Positions 25,333 to 33,919 of a stretch of 50,982 nt of DNA are shown piece after piece. Position 1 is the stretch's first letter. Every line of letters begins with the position of its first letter. This DNA is from an uncultured Aquimarina sp. (GTDB lineage: Bacteria; Bacteroidota; Bacteroidia; Flavobacteriales; Flavobacteriaceae), in NCBI GenBank assembly GCA_947496555.1, contig CANMDH010000040.1, positions 1-50,982 of the forward strand, read 5' to 3'. The notes below the pieces were generated by a model. It was not told where the DNA came from. It did not search any database and saw nothing but the letters and a program-made list of their open reading frames with translations. The position numbers were made by a program, and so were the translations under genes.

Positions 25333-25644
25333 TTATTTTGTGATCCAATTACCATCTGCGTCGCAAAATACTTCCATTTCCTTTTCACCTTGTTTCAATA
25401 CTAATTTAAATTCTGAAGCATCTTCTTTTGCAGCAGCTTTTTCGATAGTAGCTCCGGCAAAATCTTTGGCGACAGCATCAATAACTTTCTGAGGTAAGTT
25501 TTCTACAGCTAAGTCAATGTATTTTTCCTGAACAGGAGCAATAACCTCTGTGTTATCATTTGAAGCGGTTTCTTGAGCGTTGATTCCTTGAGTTCCGAAT
25601 AATAATCCAAAAGCTACTACTGGCAATACAAATAAATTTTTCAT
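25333..25644 (-). CDS. Small secreted PepSY-like protein
   Basis: A 103-residue protein with a Sec signal peptide (1-24, ending INAQ). The mature part has LPQKVIDAVAKDFAG, then FKLVLKQGEKEMEVFCDADG, the pattern of PepSY-like (BLIP-type) beta-lactamase-inhibitor-fold domains that are common in Bacteroidetes. It should be periplasmic or released. Function unknown; such domains are proposed to inhibit or bind proteins in the envelope. It is a single gene convergent to the methyltransferase. Confidence 0.78.
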   Translation of the reverse strand: MKNLFVLPVVAFGLLFGTQGINAQETASNDNTEVIAPVQEKYIDLAVENLPQKVIDAVAKDFAGATIEKAAAKEDASEFKLVLKQGEKEMEVFCDADGNWITK

Positions 25645-26022
25645 TTTGTGTTTCTTTTTTAAGATTTACATTTTGTTACGTCTCAGTAAGTAGAAGAATT
25701 GTGCCAGAGCAGGAAATAATGTTATTTTTTAATATATTATACTGATTTTCAAATTGTTATAATGTAAATCTTGGGTAGGGGTATTTTTGTTAAAGAATTC
25801 TTATTTGTGTGGAAAAAAGTGTTGAACTGCGGAATTTGTCCACGAATTTGAACAAAAAGTTAAATAAGGATAGGTCTTAATTTCTCTTTAAACGTATTTT
25901 GATTTATGATGTAAAAGATCGATATTTTTAAAAATGTCAAAAAAATTGGCTGCTCTTTTTTCATTAATTACATTTGTTAAGTGCTTAAGCAGTATAATTT
26001 TGAAAACTCTTTAAAATAAAAT
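25645..26022. other. Intergenic region with divergent promoters
   Basis: The 378 bases between the PepSY-like gene and gcdH are AT-rich. The only clear signal is the gcdH promoter at 25973-26002. No RNA gene or repeat was recognised. Confidence 0.6.
25973..26002 (+). promoter_or_regulatory. gcdH promoter
   Basis: A -33 TTTG (25973-25976) and a -7 TAATTTTG (25995-26002) are separated by 18 bases, a near-perfect Bacteroidetes promoter. The small palindrome TTAAGTGCTTAA lies in the spacer and may be an operator. Confidence 0.8.
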
Positions 26023-27201
26023 ATGAAACCAGATCTTTTTGAAGCTCCCGATTACTATAATATTGATGAATTACTTTCTGATGAACATAAATTGGTTCGC
26101 GATGCCGCCCGTAGCTGGGTAAAACGTGAAGTGTCGCCCATTATAGAAGAATATGCACAACGAGCTGAGTTTCCAAACCAAATTATCAAAGGTTTGGCAG
26201 AAATTGGAGCATTTGGCCCGTATATTCCAGAGGAATATGGTGGTGCAGGGTTGGATCAAATAAGTTACGGACTGATCATGCAAGAGATAGAAAGAGGAGA
26301 TTCTGGTGTACGATCTACTTCTTCGGTACAATCATCATTAGTGATGTATCCTATCTGGAAATATGGTAATGAAGAACAACGTAAAAAGTACCTTCCCAAA
26401 TTAGCATCAGGAGAATTTATGGGTTGTTTTGGCCTCACAGAACCCGATCATGGTTCTAATCCTGGCGGAATGACTACTAATTTTAAAGACAAAGGAGATC
26501 ATTATCTATTAAACGGAGCAAAACTTTGGATCTCAAATGCACCGTTTGCCGATATTGCAGTGGTGTGGGCAAAAAATGAAGAAGGAAGAATTCATGGATT
26601 GGTTGTAGAGCGTGGTATGGAAGGGTTTACTACTCCAGAGACTCATAATAAATGGTCGTTAAGAGCATCGGCAACAGGAGAGCTTATCTTTGATAATGTA
26701 AAAGTACCCAAAGAAAATTTACTGCCCAATAAAAGTGGACTCGGAGCACCGCTTGGATGTTTGGATTCTGCGAGATATGGTATTGCCTGGGGTGCTATTG
26801 GTGCAGCAATGGATTGTTATGATACAGCTTTGCGATATGCCAAAGAACGTATACAGTTTGATAAGCCGATAGGAGCTACACAATTACAGCAAAAGAAATT
26901 GGCCGAAATGATAACCGAAATCACCAAAGCACAATTATTGGCATGGCGATTAGGGGTATTGCGTAATGAGGGCAAGGCAACTAGTGCACAGATTTCTATG
27001 GCAAAACGCAATAATGTAAACATGGCCATAAAAATTGCCAGAGAAGCCCGACAAATTCTTGGTGGTATGGGTATCACAGGAGAGTATAGCATCATGCGTC
27101 ATATGATGAATCTAGAGAGTGTTATCACGTATGAGGGTACCCATGACATTCACTTATTAATTACGGGTATGGATATTACCGGATTTTCTGCATTTAAGTA
27201 G
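26023..27201 (+). CDS. gcdH: Acyl-CoA dehydrogenase, glutaryl-CoA dehydrogenase type
   Basis: FAD enzyme of 392 residues that should oxidise and decarboxylate glutaryl-CoA to crotonyl-CoA in lysine and tryptophan degradation. Family markers are GCFGLTEPDHGSNPGGM, the FAD-site WISNAPFAD, RYGIAWGAIGAA and the catalytic E371 in TYEGTHDIHLLITG. Position of the base Glu and the 'YEGTHDIH' ending fit glutaryl-CoA rather than chain-length acyl-CoA dehydrogenases. It stands alone with a strong promoter. Assignment to the exact substrate is by family resemblance. Confidence 0.9.
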   Translation: MKPDLFEAPDYYNIDELLSDEHKLVRDAARSWVKREVSPIIEEYAQRAEFPNQIIKGLAEIGAFGPYIPEEYGGAGLDQISYGLIMQEIERGDSGVRSTSSVQSSLVMYPIWKYGNEEQRKKYLPKLASGEFMGCFGLTEPDHGSNPGGMTTNFKDKGDHYLLNGAKLWISNAPFADIAVVWAKNEEGRIHGLVVERGMEGFTTPETHNKWSLRASATGELIFDNVKVPKENLLPNKSGLGAPLGCLDSARYGIAWGAIGAAMDCYDTALRYAKERIQFDKPIGATQLQQKKLAEMITEITKAQLLAWRLGVLRNEGKATSAQISMAKRNNVNMAIKIAREARQILGGMGITGEYSIMRHMMNLESVITYEGTHDIHLLITGMDITGFSAFK

Positions 27202-27216
27202 AGAAAAATTAAAATT

Positions 27217-27284
27217 CTGTCATCTCGAGCGAAGTCGAGAGATTTTTGATTCTATTTACACCTCGACTCCGCTCGGTGTGACAG
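27217..27284. repeat. Short interspersed palindromic repeat (CTGTCATCTCGAGCG type)
   Basis: Second member of the 3526-3603 family: CTGTCATCTCGAGCGAAGTC on the left, CACCTCGACTCCGCTCGGTGTGACAG on the right (listed in part: 27259-27284). It begins 16 bases after the gcdH stop. Confidence 0.82.
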
Positions 27285-27299
27285 TTAAAGTGAATAAAT

Positions 27300-27467
27300 A
27301 AAAAATTCTCCCATACCGAAGTACGGGAGAATCAAGGGAATTACAAAAAATCAGCAAATCGCCGAAAAATTAAGGGGCATCATTACCACCTTAGGATTCA
27401 ATATCGATATCGCCTACCCCTAGTCTCTATCGAATATTGAATCTTTTTGTTTTTCCTATTGGCTATG
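27300..27467 (-). ncRNA. Candidate structured small RNA
   Basis: On the minus strand a terminator hairpin with stem ATTCTCCCGTAC, a C(TTCG)G tetraloop and GTATGGGAGAAT is followed by T6 (27305-27332), although no minus-strand gene reads into it. Upstream is a second hairpin, GATTCAATATTCGATA with TATCGATATTGAATC (27395-27443), whose loop AGGGG could pair with GCCCCTT near 27373-27379 as a pseudoknot. A weak promoter (-7 TTCATTTG) would give an RNA of about 165 bases. The plus strand also has T-runs after the 27395-27443 hairpin, which could terminate gcdH, so the direction is not certain. It could belong to the 6S-Flavo or another small-RNA family; I could not match it. Confidence 0.4.
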
Positions 27468-27731
27468 TATTAATTGCAAATGAAAATTTACATTTACAAT
27501 GCAAGAATACTGCATACGAGTTTCATTTTTTGAAACTGAGAATTTTTTTTTCGATTTTTTTTGAAGTTTTTTGATTTTGTTACCCCAAGTACTTCAGCTA
27601 GCTCAGCACGGGCCTGTCGAAGGGATATAATGACAAAATCATTCTAAGAAGGGTTAGCTAAATACAATATAGTACCTCACCATAAATACTACTTTAGAAA
27701 CAATCTAATGGGCTCTCGTGGCATATTTGCG

Positions 27732-27739
27732 TAATTTTG
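27732..27739 (+). promoter_or_regulatory. Promoter -7 box of the glycerophosphodiesterase gene
   Basis: TAATTTTG matches TAnnTTTG, 18 bases before the ATG. Confidence 0.65.
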
Positions 27740-27757
27740 CATTAAATTCTTTAACCT

Positions 27758-28435
27758 ATGAAGACATTTGGACATCGTGGTGCTGCGGGTCTCATGGCAG
27801 AAAACACAATCGAATCTATTGCCGAGGCTTTGATACATCCTATCGACGGAATCGAGATCGATGTGCATTGCTGCAAATCGGGCGAATTGGTGGTGATCCA
27901 TGATGAAACCCTGGATAGAACAACCAATGGAACTGGAAATGTAGGTGATTATACGTTGCAAGAATTAAAAAAGTTGAGTACTGAAGAAGGATTTAAGATT
28001 CCTACCTTAGAAGAGGTATTGCACCTTATAGATGCCCGATGCATACTTAACATCGAACTAAAAGGCAAGGGAACAGCGTTACCAACGCTCAAATTGGTTG
28101 AAGAATATATCCAAAAGACACATTGGAAGTATGATCATTTTATAATCTCGAGTTTTGATCATCCACAGTTATTTGAGATAAAAGAAAAATCTTCAAAGGT
28201 TAAAATTGGAGTGTTAACTGAAGAAAATATCACTGCCGGGCTACCCGTAGCCAAAGAGCTTGAAGCATTTTCAATACACCCACCAGTTATTACATTAACA
28301 GAAGATGAAGTAGCTTTAGCTCAAGAACAGGGATACAAGGTATATGTTTGGACCGTAAATACCGAAAAGCTAATTAGGCAGTCAAAAAAGTGGAATGTTG
28401 ATGCTATCATTACAGATTTTCCGAATTTTGCATGA
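27758..28435 (+). CDS. Glycerophosphodiester phosphodiesterase
   Basis: A 225-residue TIM-barrel enzyme that hydrolyses glycerophosphodiesters to glycerol-3-phosphate and an alcohol. It has the GDPD signature GHRGAAGLMAENTIES (4-19), metal ligands in IEIDVH and the second histidine in VVIHDETLDRTTNGTG. No signal peptide is seen, so it is the cytosolic UgpQ-like form. The C-terminal VYVWTVNTEKLI and DAIITDFP are typical. It is followed after 119 bases by a flavoprotein gene. Confidence 0.92.
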   Translation: MKTFGHRGAAGLMAENTIESIAEALIHPIDGIEIDVHCCKSGELVVIHDETLDRTTNGTGNVGDYTLQELKKLSTEEGFKIPTLEEVLHLIDARCILNIELKGKGTALPTLKLVEEYIQKTHWKYDHFIISSFDHPQLFEIKEKSSKVKIGVLTEENITAGLPVAKELEAFSIHPPVITLTEDEVALAQEQGYKVYVWTVNTEKLIRQSKKWNVDAIITDFPNFA

Positions 28436-28554
28436 CAAACTATTTTAGGTTGAAAATCTTTTTTCAACAGTATAAGATTCATTTTCTTTGGGTAAGCAAA
28501 GAAAATGAAAAGAATAGTAGTTAAAATGATTAATTTTAATGTAAATATAGTACT

Positions 28555-29769
28555 GTGCAATATGATTTAATAATCATTGGCGGAGGTGCTGCCGGGTTTT
28601 TTACAGCAATCAATGTAGCCGAAAATAATCCTAACCTAAAAATTGCCATTTTAGAAAGGGGAAAAGAAGTGCTTTCAAAAGTACGTGTATCTGGCGGCGG
28701 GCGTTGTAATGTGACACATGCAGAGTTTATTCCTAATGAGTTGAGTAAAAATTATCCTCGCGGAGAAAAAGAGCTTAAAGGTCCGTTTCATACTTTTATG
28801 ACGGGAGATACGATGGAGTGGTTTGGCGAGCGAGGTGTTGAGTTAAAGATTGAAGAGGACGGAAGGGTTTTCCCGGTGTCAGATTCTTCGAAAACCATCA
28901 TCGATTGCTTTCTTTCTGAAACAAAAAGATTGGGGATCAAGGTACTTATCAATCATTCGGTTAAAGATTTCAAAATCGAAAAAGGTAGTTGGAAAGTAAA
29001 TACAAATCAAGGGGATTTTGTCACAAAAAAACTTATGGTTACGACAGGTAGCAATCCAAAAATCTGGAAATTGCTTCAAAATCTTGGGCATCATACAATT
29101 GATCCGGTACCTTCATTATTTACTTTTAATAGTAAAGACTCAAGAATCAAAGACCTGCCAGGGGTTGTTACAAACGCAACTGTAAAGGTCAAAAACTCTA
29201 AATTAGCTAGCGAAGGTCCATTGTTGATTACTCACTGGGGAATGAGTGGCCCTGCAATTTTGAAACTTTCGGCATGGGGTGCGATAGAACTGAATGCATT
29301 GCAATATGATTTTGAAATTATAATAAACTGGCTTCAGCAGTATTCACAACAGGAAATACTTGAAGAATTAAAAGAGTTAAAAAATAATAATTCAAAACAA
29401 CAAGTGTTTACCTATACCCAGTTCGAATTACCAAAAAGATTGTGGCAAAGTCTAGTGATGGCTTCTGGTATCAAAAAAGATACACGTTGGGCAGATATAA
29501 ATAAATTTCAACTTCATAAATTATCAGAAGAGCTTACACAAGGTGTTTTTCGAATTAAAGGGAAAAGTACTTTTAAAGAAGAGTTTGTAACCGCTGGTGG
29601 AGTACATTTAAAAGAAATTAACTTCAAAACCTTTGAAAGTAAAAAACATAAGAATTTGTATTTTGCGGGAGAGGTGCTAAATATTGATGCTATAACCGGG
29701 GGATTTAATTTTCAGAATGCCTGGACGGGAGGTTTTATTGCAGCACAGGCAATAACCAATAATAAATAA
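28555..29769 (+). CDS. FAD-dependent oxidoreductase, HI0933/BaiN family
   Basis: A 404-residue flavoprotein. The N-terminal dinucleotide-binding motif is LIIIGGGAAGFFTAI, followed by the family signature KVRVSGGGRCNVTH, and the C-terminus has AGEVLNIDAITGGFNFQNAW. This is the HI0933-like (BaiN/RdsA) group; known or proposed members reduce double bonds, but the substrate here is unknown. The start is a GTG at 28555; no ATG is in frame nearby. It lies four bases upstream of the DUF1697 gene and is probably co-transcribed with it. Confidence 0.9.
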   Translation: MQYDLIIIGGGAAGFFTAINVAENNPNLKIAILERGKEVLSKVRVSGGGRCNVTHAEFIPNELSKNYPRGEKELKGPFHTFMTGDTMEWFGERGVELKIEEDGRVFPVSDSSKTIIDCFLSETKRLGIKVLINHSVKDFKIEKGSWKVNTNQGDFVTKKLMVTTGSNPKIWKLLQNLGHHTIDPVPSLFTFNSKDSRIKDLPGVVTNATVKVKNSKLASEGPLLITHWGMSGPAILKLSAWGAIELNALQYDFEIIINWLQQYSQQEILEELKELKNNNSKQQVFTYTQFELPKRLWQSLVMASGIKKDTRWADINKFQLHKLSEELTQGVFRIKGKSTFKEEFVTAGGVHLKEINFKTFESKKHKNLYFAGEVLNIDAITGGFNFQNAWTGGFIAAQAITNNK

Positions 29770-29772
29770 CCA

Positions 29773-30327
29773 ATGAAAATATACATCGCATTACTTAGAG
29801 GAATTAATGTTAGCGGGCAGAAAAAGATCAAAATGGCTGACCTAAAAGTTATGTTCGAGAGTTTAGGCTTCGAATCGGTAACTACCTATATCCAAAGTGG
29901 TAATGTTGTTTTTAAAAGTGGAAAAGATGATCCGGTACTGATTGGTGATACCATTAAACAGGGGATTCTAAAAACATTTGGATATGAGGTTCCGGTATTG
30001 GTTCTTACTCATGAAATACTAACTTCTATTTATCAGGAAAATCCTTTTTTAGAACGTTTGGCAAATGAAGAAATAGAAGAAAAAAAGATGTATTTTACCT
30101 TGCTGTCTAATGTTCCTGATATTTCAGCAGTAAAAGAGCTAACATCGACTTCTTATGGCAATGAAGAATTTGTAATCACCCAAAAAGTGGTGTATTTCTT
30201 TGCAGCTCATGGGTATGGAAGAACAAAATTGCACAATAATTTCTTTGAAAAAAAACTTAAATGTAGTGCGACTACACGAAACCTAAAAACAGTAATTAAA
30301 TTACTGGAATTAAGTAATTTATCGTAA
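29773..30327 (+). CDS. DUF1697 domain protein
   Basis: A 184-residue cytosolic protein of the DUF1697 family, recognised by YIALLRGINVSGQKKIKMADL (residues 3-23, in part) and by YIQSGNVVFKS and TRNLKTVIKLLEL at the end. Members are small, widespread, and have no known function. It follows the FAD enzyme by three bases. Confidence 0.92.
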   Translation: MKIYIALLRGINVSGQKKIKMADLKVMFESLGFESVTTYIQSGNVVFKSGKDDPVLIGDTIKQGILKTFGYEVPVLVLTHEILTSIYQENPFLERLANEEIEEKKMYFTLLSNVPDISAVKELTSTSYGNEEFVITQKVVYFFAAHGYGRTKLHNNFFEKKLKCSATTRNLKTVIKLLELSNLS

Positions 30328-30405
30328 AAAATTATTGATAATAATATTCGTTCTTTAACATAAAATTTAGTATCTTAATGGGGTTTAACCAATACTTCGT
30401 TAACT

Positions 30406-31194
30406 ATGAAAAAAATTACGTTACTCCTTATTCTTGTCTTTACATTTGGTGGTTTGCAACAGACCGATGCATTTAATGGCAATGAGCCTATAAAACAATT
30501 ATTGATGGATTATATCAATAAGATGAATGCATTAACGCAAGGAACACAAAAAGAAGATGTACTGGAGCTGTTTGATGAAAAATATAATGGAAATACGGTT
30601 TATGTGAACTTATCGGGAGCCCTGGTAAGAAAAAATTATGACAAAAAAGATATCGCTTCTCAGTTAAATGATATCGTTAATGATGATAATTACAGGTTTA
30701 AGCTTATTTTGGATAAAGTCGTTTTTCAAACACAAAAAGAACGTGCAGGAACTATTTCGGCAGTTATTAATTTTGAATCTTATATAGACAAAAAAATAGC
30801 AGAAAAAGGAACTATGTTGATGGATGTAGTTGCAATTCGGTCAAACGGGGGTTGGAAAATTGTGCAAAATAATATGATTCGAGTTTCTGAAGCCAAAGAT
30901 ATCGGGGAATGCGTATGCTATGTATACGGAAAAGGAAGCACAAAGTTTGTTACCGAAGTATATTTTCCTTCTGGATTAGAATATAGTCAGGAGTTTGATG
31001 CTTTTCAGGTTACCACCAAAGATAATAAGCGAATTATCAAATCTGATAATAATGAGTTTTATTGGAGTCGTGATACCGGTAAACTCAAATATAAAGGAGG
31101 AGAAATAGGAAAAGCTGATAATGCAAGAAAAGCAATAGAGTTTGTGCTAAAAAATCTGTACAAAGACTCTTGTGTAAATATTGTGTTTAATTAA
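30406..31194 (+). CDS. Secreted protein with an NTF2-like region
   Basis: A 262-residue protein with a Sec signal peptide (1-22). Residues about 30-155 (IKQLLMDYINKMN, a strand-rich middle, then GTMLMDVVAIRSNGGWKIVQNNMIRV) look like an NTF2/SnoaL-like fold. The C-terminal 100 residues are strand-rich and hold CVCYVYGKG and a late C (DSCVNIVF), so a disulfide is possible. No catalytic motif is evident. It should be periplasmic or exported. Function unknown. A strong terminator follows. Confidence 0.72.
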   Translation: MKKITLLLILVFTFGGLQQTDAFNGNEPIKQLLMDYINKMNALTQGTQKEDVLELFDEKYNGNTVYVNLSGALVRKNYDKKDIASQLNDIVNDDNYRFKLILDKVVFQTQKERAGTISAVINFESYIDKKIAEKGTMLMDVVAIRSNGGWKIVQNNMIRVSEAKDIGECVCYVYGKGSTKFVTEVYFPSGLEYSQEFDAFQVTTKDNKRIIKSDNNEFYWSRDTGKLKYKGGEIGKADNARKAIEFVLKNLYKDSCVNIVFN

Positions 31195-31206
31195 ATGAAA
31201 CTCTGC

Positions 31207-31283
31207 TTTGAAAATCCATTTGAGCGGGTTTTCAAAATAGCAAGTCAAGTTGAATATATCCCGCCGTAGAGCGGGATCTTTTT
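31207..31283 (+). terminator. Tandem hairpins ending the 30406 gene
   Basis: The first hairpin is TTGAAAATCC and GGGTTTTCAA (31207-31237). The second, ATCCCGC-CGTAGA-GCGGGAT followed by CTTTTTT (31257-31283), is a classic intrinsic terminator. Confidence 0.8.
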
Positions 31284-31297
31284 TGTGGCATTTTTTT

Positions 31298-31468
31298 AAC
31301 CCGGATTATGCAATAGAAAATCTATTATAGCCTGAAACTGCTTCAAAACCTGCTGCTTTGCTACATTTTCAAGTTTCACCATAGCGATGCTATGCTAAAA
31401 ATTGGAAAATGTCAGGTTTTATTGCATTTTCAACCCTCATTACGAAGTTCTATTGCATAATCCGGGTT
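31298..31468. repeat. MITE-like element with 21-base terminal inverted repeats
   Basis: AACCCGGATTATGCAATAGA (plus one A, 31298-31318) is perfectly repeated in inverted form at 31448-31468. Inside are an inner pair ACATTTTC and GAAAATGT and the hairpin CATAGCGATGCTATG. The element is 171 bases long with no coding potential and shares its plan, though not its terminal sequence, with 21522-21682. Confidence 0.8.
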
Positions 31469-31472
31469 TAAT

Positions 31473-32042
31473 CTAAATAATCGTTTTATCCTTCAAAAAA
31501 CCTCTCCAGGAAATTTCGATAGCTTGGTTGATGTGCTTTTCCTGAAGTTTTATCTGTTCGTTTTCATGGATTTTTACCAGGGATACTACATTTCCAAAGA
31601 ACAATTCTTCCATCACAAGAGTATTGTATGATTTAAAGACTTTTTCCTTGACCCCATTTTTAAAATATTCTTCAATTTCTTGATAATATTCTCTTGCCTT
31701 ATCCTTTAATGATTGTGGAATTTCTGGTGAACGAGCGATTTGCTCAGAAAAGATAAAAGCCAACGGATTGTTTACAAAATAATAAAACAAATTGAGCCAC
31801 ATGACGGTAAATTGTTTTTTAATATCATCCTCAGGGATATTACGCATTACTACGGTACCAAAATCCTGGGTAAGCATCAAATATAATTCTGTAATAATTT
31901 CTTCTTTATTTTTAAAATGATGATATACAGTGCCATTGGCTACGCCAGATTCTTTAATAATTTGAGAAAGAGATGTAGCACCAATACCTTGTTTGGTTAT
32001 TAATTCTAGAGTAGTCTGTAAGACTATTGCTTTTTTACTCAT
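31473..32042 (-). CDS. TetR/AcrR family transcriptional regulator
   Basis: A 189-residue regulator with the N-terminal helix-turn-helix (LITKQGIGATSLSQIIKESG, then VANGTVYHHFKNKEEI, residues about 12-52). The C-terminal ligand domain is unremarkable (DDIKKQFTVMWLNLF and so on). It likely controls a nearby gene; the adjacent tspO is 28 bases upstream on the same strand and may be in the same unit. The inducer is unknown. Its 3' end abuts a palindromic element. Confidence 0.92.
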   Translation of the reverse strand: MSKKAIVLQTTLELITKQGIGATSLSQIIKESGVANGTVYHHFKNKEEIITELYLMLTQDFGTVVMRNIPEDDIKKQFTVMWLNLFYYFVNNPLAFIFSEQIARSPEIPQSLKDKAREYYQEIEEYFKNGVKEKVFKSYNTLVMEELFFGNVVSLVKIHENEQIKLQEKHINQAIEISWRGFLKDKTII

Positions 32043-32070
32043 AAAAAAATGAAATTCCTTATTCTTTAAC

Positions 32071-32544
32071 TTAATTTAGTTGCCATATGCCAAAATTCAA
32101 TGCAGTTGCAAATGCAACCCAAACAACATAAGGGATAAGTAGGTAAGCAGCAATACTATTTACAACAGTGAACCACTTAATCGTAAAAAGTAATAGGATA
32201 AATAGGGCAACTATATCCAGTAATGCAAGCAATGGATTTTGCAATCCAAAGAAAAAAATAGACCATGCGGCATTGAGTAACAATTGAAACCCAAAATGAT
32301 ATAACGCAACTTTTACCCATTTATGATAAAAACCTTTGCTCCATACAATTCCAGCAGCTATACCCATCAGAATATACAGTACTGTCCAAACGGGTGCAAA
32401 GATCCAACTAGGGGGTGTAAAAGAAGGTTTCTTTAAGGTTGCGTACCAAGTATCAATAGAGGTTTGAGTAGCGATACTACTTAAAAACCCTATGAGCAAA
32501 CATACAAGAATCGCAATACCGATACGAATTAGCCTCTTTTTCAT
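32071..32544 (-). CDS. TspO/MBR family protein
   Basis: A 157-residue membrane protein with five hydrophobic helices and the many tryptophans of the TspO/peripheral benzodiazepine receptor family: TWYATLKKPSFTPPSWIFAPVW near residues 32-53 (in part), LLNAAWSIFFFGLQNP and VVWVAFATALNFGIWQLN. Members bind tetrapyrroles and sterols and affect stress responses. The length and motifs are normal. It is first gene of a tspO-tetR unit and divergent from mvaD. Confidence 0.93.
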   Translation of the reverse strand: MKKRLIRIGIAILVCLLIGFLSSIATQTSIDTWYATLKKPSFTPPSWIFAPVWTVLYILMGIAAGIVWSKGFYHKWVKVALYHFGFQLLLNAAWSIFFFGLQNPLLALLDIVALFILLLFTIKWFTVVNSIAAYLLIPYVVWVAFATALNFGIWQLN

Positions 32545-32617
32545 TAAAATAGATTAGTGCAGTACTAAAATAGCAATTTATTTTTACTACCAATGCGCCC
32601 AAATATCTTATACAAGC

Positions 32618-32625
32618 TATATTTG
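32618..32625 (+). promoter_or_regulatory. mvaD promoter -7 box
   Basis: TATATTTG matches TAnnTTTG, 19 bases before the mvaD ATG. Confidence 0.65.
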
Positions 32626-32644
32626 TCTAAAATTTTGTTATACT

Positions 32645-33730
32645 ATGATGGATTATCCTGAGTTTGTTTTGCCTTCCGTTTCCGAATTACCTGATGCAGG
32701 AATGATAAATTGTACGTCGCCAAGCAATATAGCTTTAGTAAAATATTGGGGAAAACGCCCTGTTCAACTTCCTGAAAATGTATCAATTAGCTTTACGCTG
32801 GATACGTGTAAAACAACCACCAGTTTATCATATAAAAAGAAAGATAAAGTTTCAGAAGATTTTGATTTTGAGCTGCTTTTTGAAGGGAAACCAAAGCTGG
32901 ATTTTAAACCAAAAATTCAAAACTTTTTTAAAAGAATTGAAGTATACCTTCCTTTCTTAAAACAATATTCATTTAGTATTGAGACCAGTAATACGTTTCC
33001 ACATAGTAGTGGTATTGCTTCCTCGGCTAGTGGCATGAGTGCCTTAGCATTTTGTTTAATGCAATTAGAAAAAAAAATCAATCCTACTATTTCAGAAGAA
33101 GAATTTTTAAAAAAGGCTTCATTTCTGGCTAGGTTAGGTTCTGGAAGTGCCTGTCGAAGCCTCGAGGGACCAATAACAGTATGGGGTGAACATGATGGGA
33201 TCAAAGGTAGTAGTGATGCGTTTGCGGTCAAATTTCCGAATAACATCCATAAAAATTTCGATAGGTATCAAGATACTATTCTGTTAATCGATAAAGGAGA
33301 AAAGCAAGTAAGTAGTACCGTAGGCCATGATCTGATGCATGGTCACCCATTTGCAGCAAGACGTTTTGAGCAGGCTTCAGAAAATATCACCAAGCTTAAA
33401 GAAATATTAATCTCAGGAAATTTGGATGCATTTATTGAAGTTGTAGAAAGCGAGGCATTAACTTTACATGCTATGATGATGACATCGCTGCCTTATTTCA
33501 TTTTAATGAAACCTAATACGCTATCGGTAATTAATAAAGTTTGGGAGTATCGTAAAAAAACGGGATCCAAATTATGTTTTACCTTGGATGCAGGTGCCAA
33601 TGTACATTTACTTTTTCCAAATTCTGAAAAAGATCAGGTTTTAGAATTCATTACCAACGAGTTAGTTGCATATTGCCAGAATGGGCAGTATATTTGCGAC
33701 AAAATAGGATTGGGTGCAAAATTATTGTAA
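32645..33730 (+). CDS. mvaD: Diphosphomevalonate decarboxylase
   Basis: ATP-dependent decarboxylation of mevalonate diphosphate to isopentenyl diphosphate, the last step of the mevalonate pathway. The 361-residue GHMP-fold protein has the family motif SNIALVKYWGKR (27-38), the phosphate-binding SSGIASSASGMSALA and SGSACRSLEGPITVW. It is the first of the mvaD-mvk-ubiA group, consistent with flavobacteria using mevalonate. The start ATG is followed by a second ATG; both are possible. Confidence 0.94.
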   Translation: MMDYPEFVLPSVSELPDAGMINCTSPSNIALVKYWGKRPVQLPENVSISFTLDTCKTTTSLSYKKKDKVSEDFDFELLFEGKPKLDFKPKIQNFFKRIEVYLPFLKQYSFSIETSNTFPHSSGIASSASGMSALAFCLMQLEKKINPTISEEEFLKKASFLARLGSGSACRSLEGPITVWGEHDGIKGSSDAFAVKFPNNIHKNFDRYQDTILLIDKGEKQVSSTVGHDLMHGHPFAARRFEQASENITKLKEILISGNLDAFIEVVESEALTLHAMMMTSLPYFILMKPNTLSVINKVWEYRKKTGSKLCFTLDAGANVHLLFPNSEKDQVLEFITNELVAYCQNGQYICDKIGLGAKLL

Positions 33731-33919
33731 CTTTATCCTTAAGTGGAATACGAATAAGATATAACTACATCAAAAAAATAATGAAACGAGCATTAAGATA
33801 TTTTAAAAATTACTTTATAAACGGAATTTTTTAAAATTTTTAATGTGAGAACGAAGTGGTTGCACACGTTCTCAATTTTATGAATTATTTGTTGTAATTA
33901 ATTACAAAAATTTAAACAT
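33731..33919. other. Spacer between mvaD and mvk with a hairpin and a tiny frame
   Basis: A 17-codon frame, MKRALRYFKNYFINGIFF, runs at 33781-33834 without a clear ribosome-binding site. A hairpin GAGAACG...CGTTCTC (33846-33873) follows and may be a weak terminator or attenuator. Neither is clearly functional. Confidence 0.4.

Larger units (their letters stand above)
27202..27757. other. Long intergenic region: repeats, terminators and a candidate RNA
   Basis: The 556 bases after gcdH hold a palindromic repeat (27217-27284), the candidate RNA region (27300-27467), a fragment of another repeat family (27587-27634, AGCTCAGCACGGGCCTGTCG) and the promoter of the glycerophosphodiesterase gene. 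The frame starting in AAAAATCAGCAAATCGCC is open for about 30 codons but has no start. Confidence 0.65.

Noticed and set aside
27339-27420. Open frame giving TKNQQIAEKLRGIITTLGF near 27.35 kb
   Set aside because: No start codon, stop after about 30 codons, and both ends lie in hairpins; structured RNA or chance fits better than a gene remnant.
33781-33834. 17-codon frame between mvaD and mvk as a remnant of a DUF502 gene
   Set aside because: Only the first few residues (MKRALRYF) resemble that family; no further homologous sequence follows.
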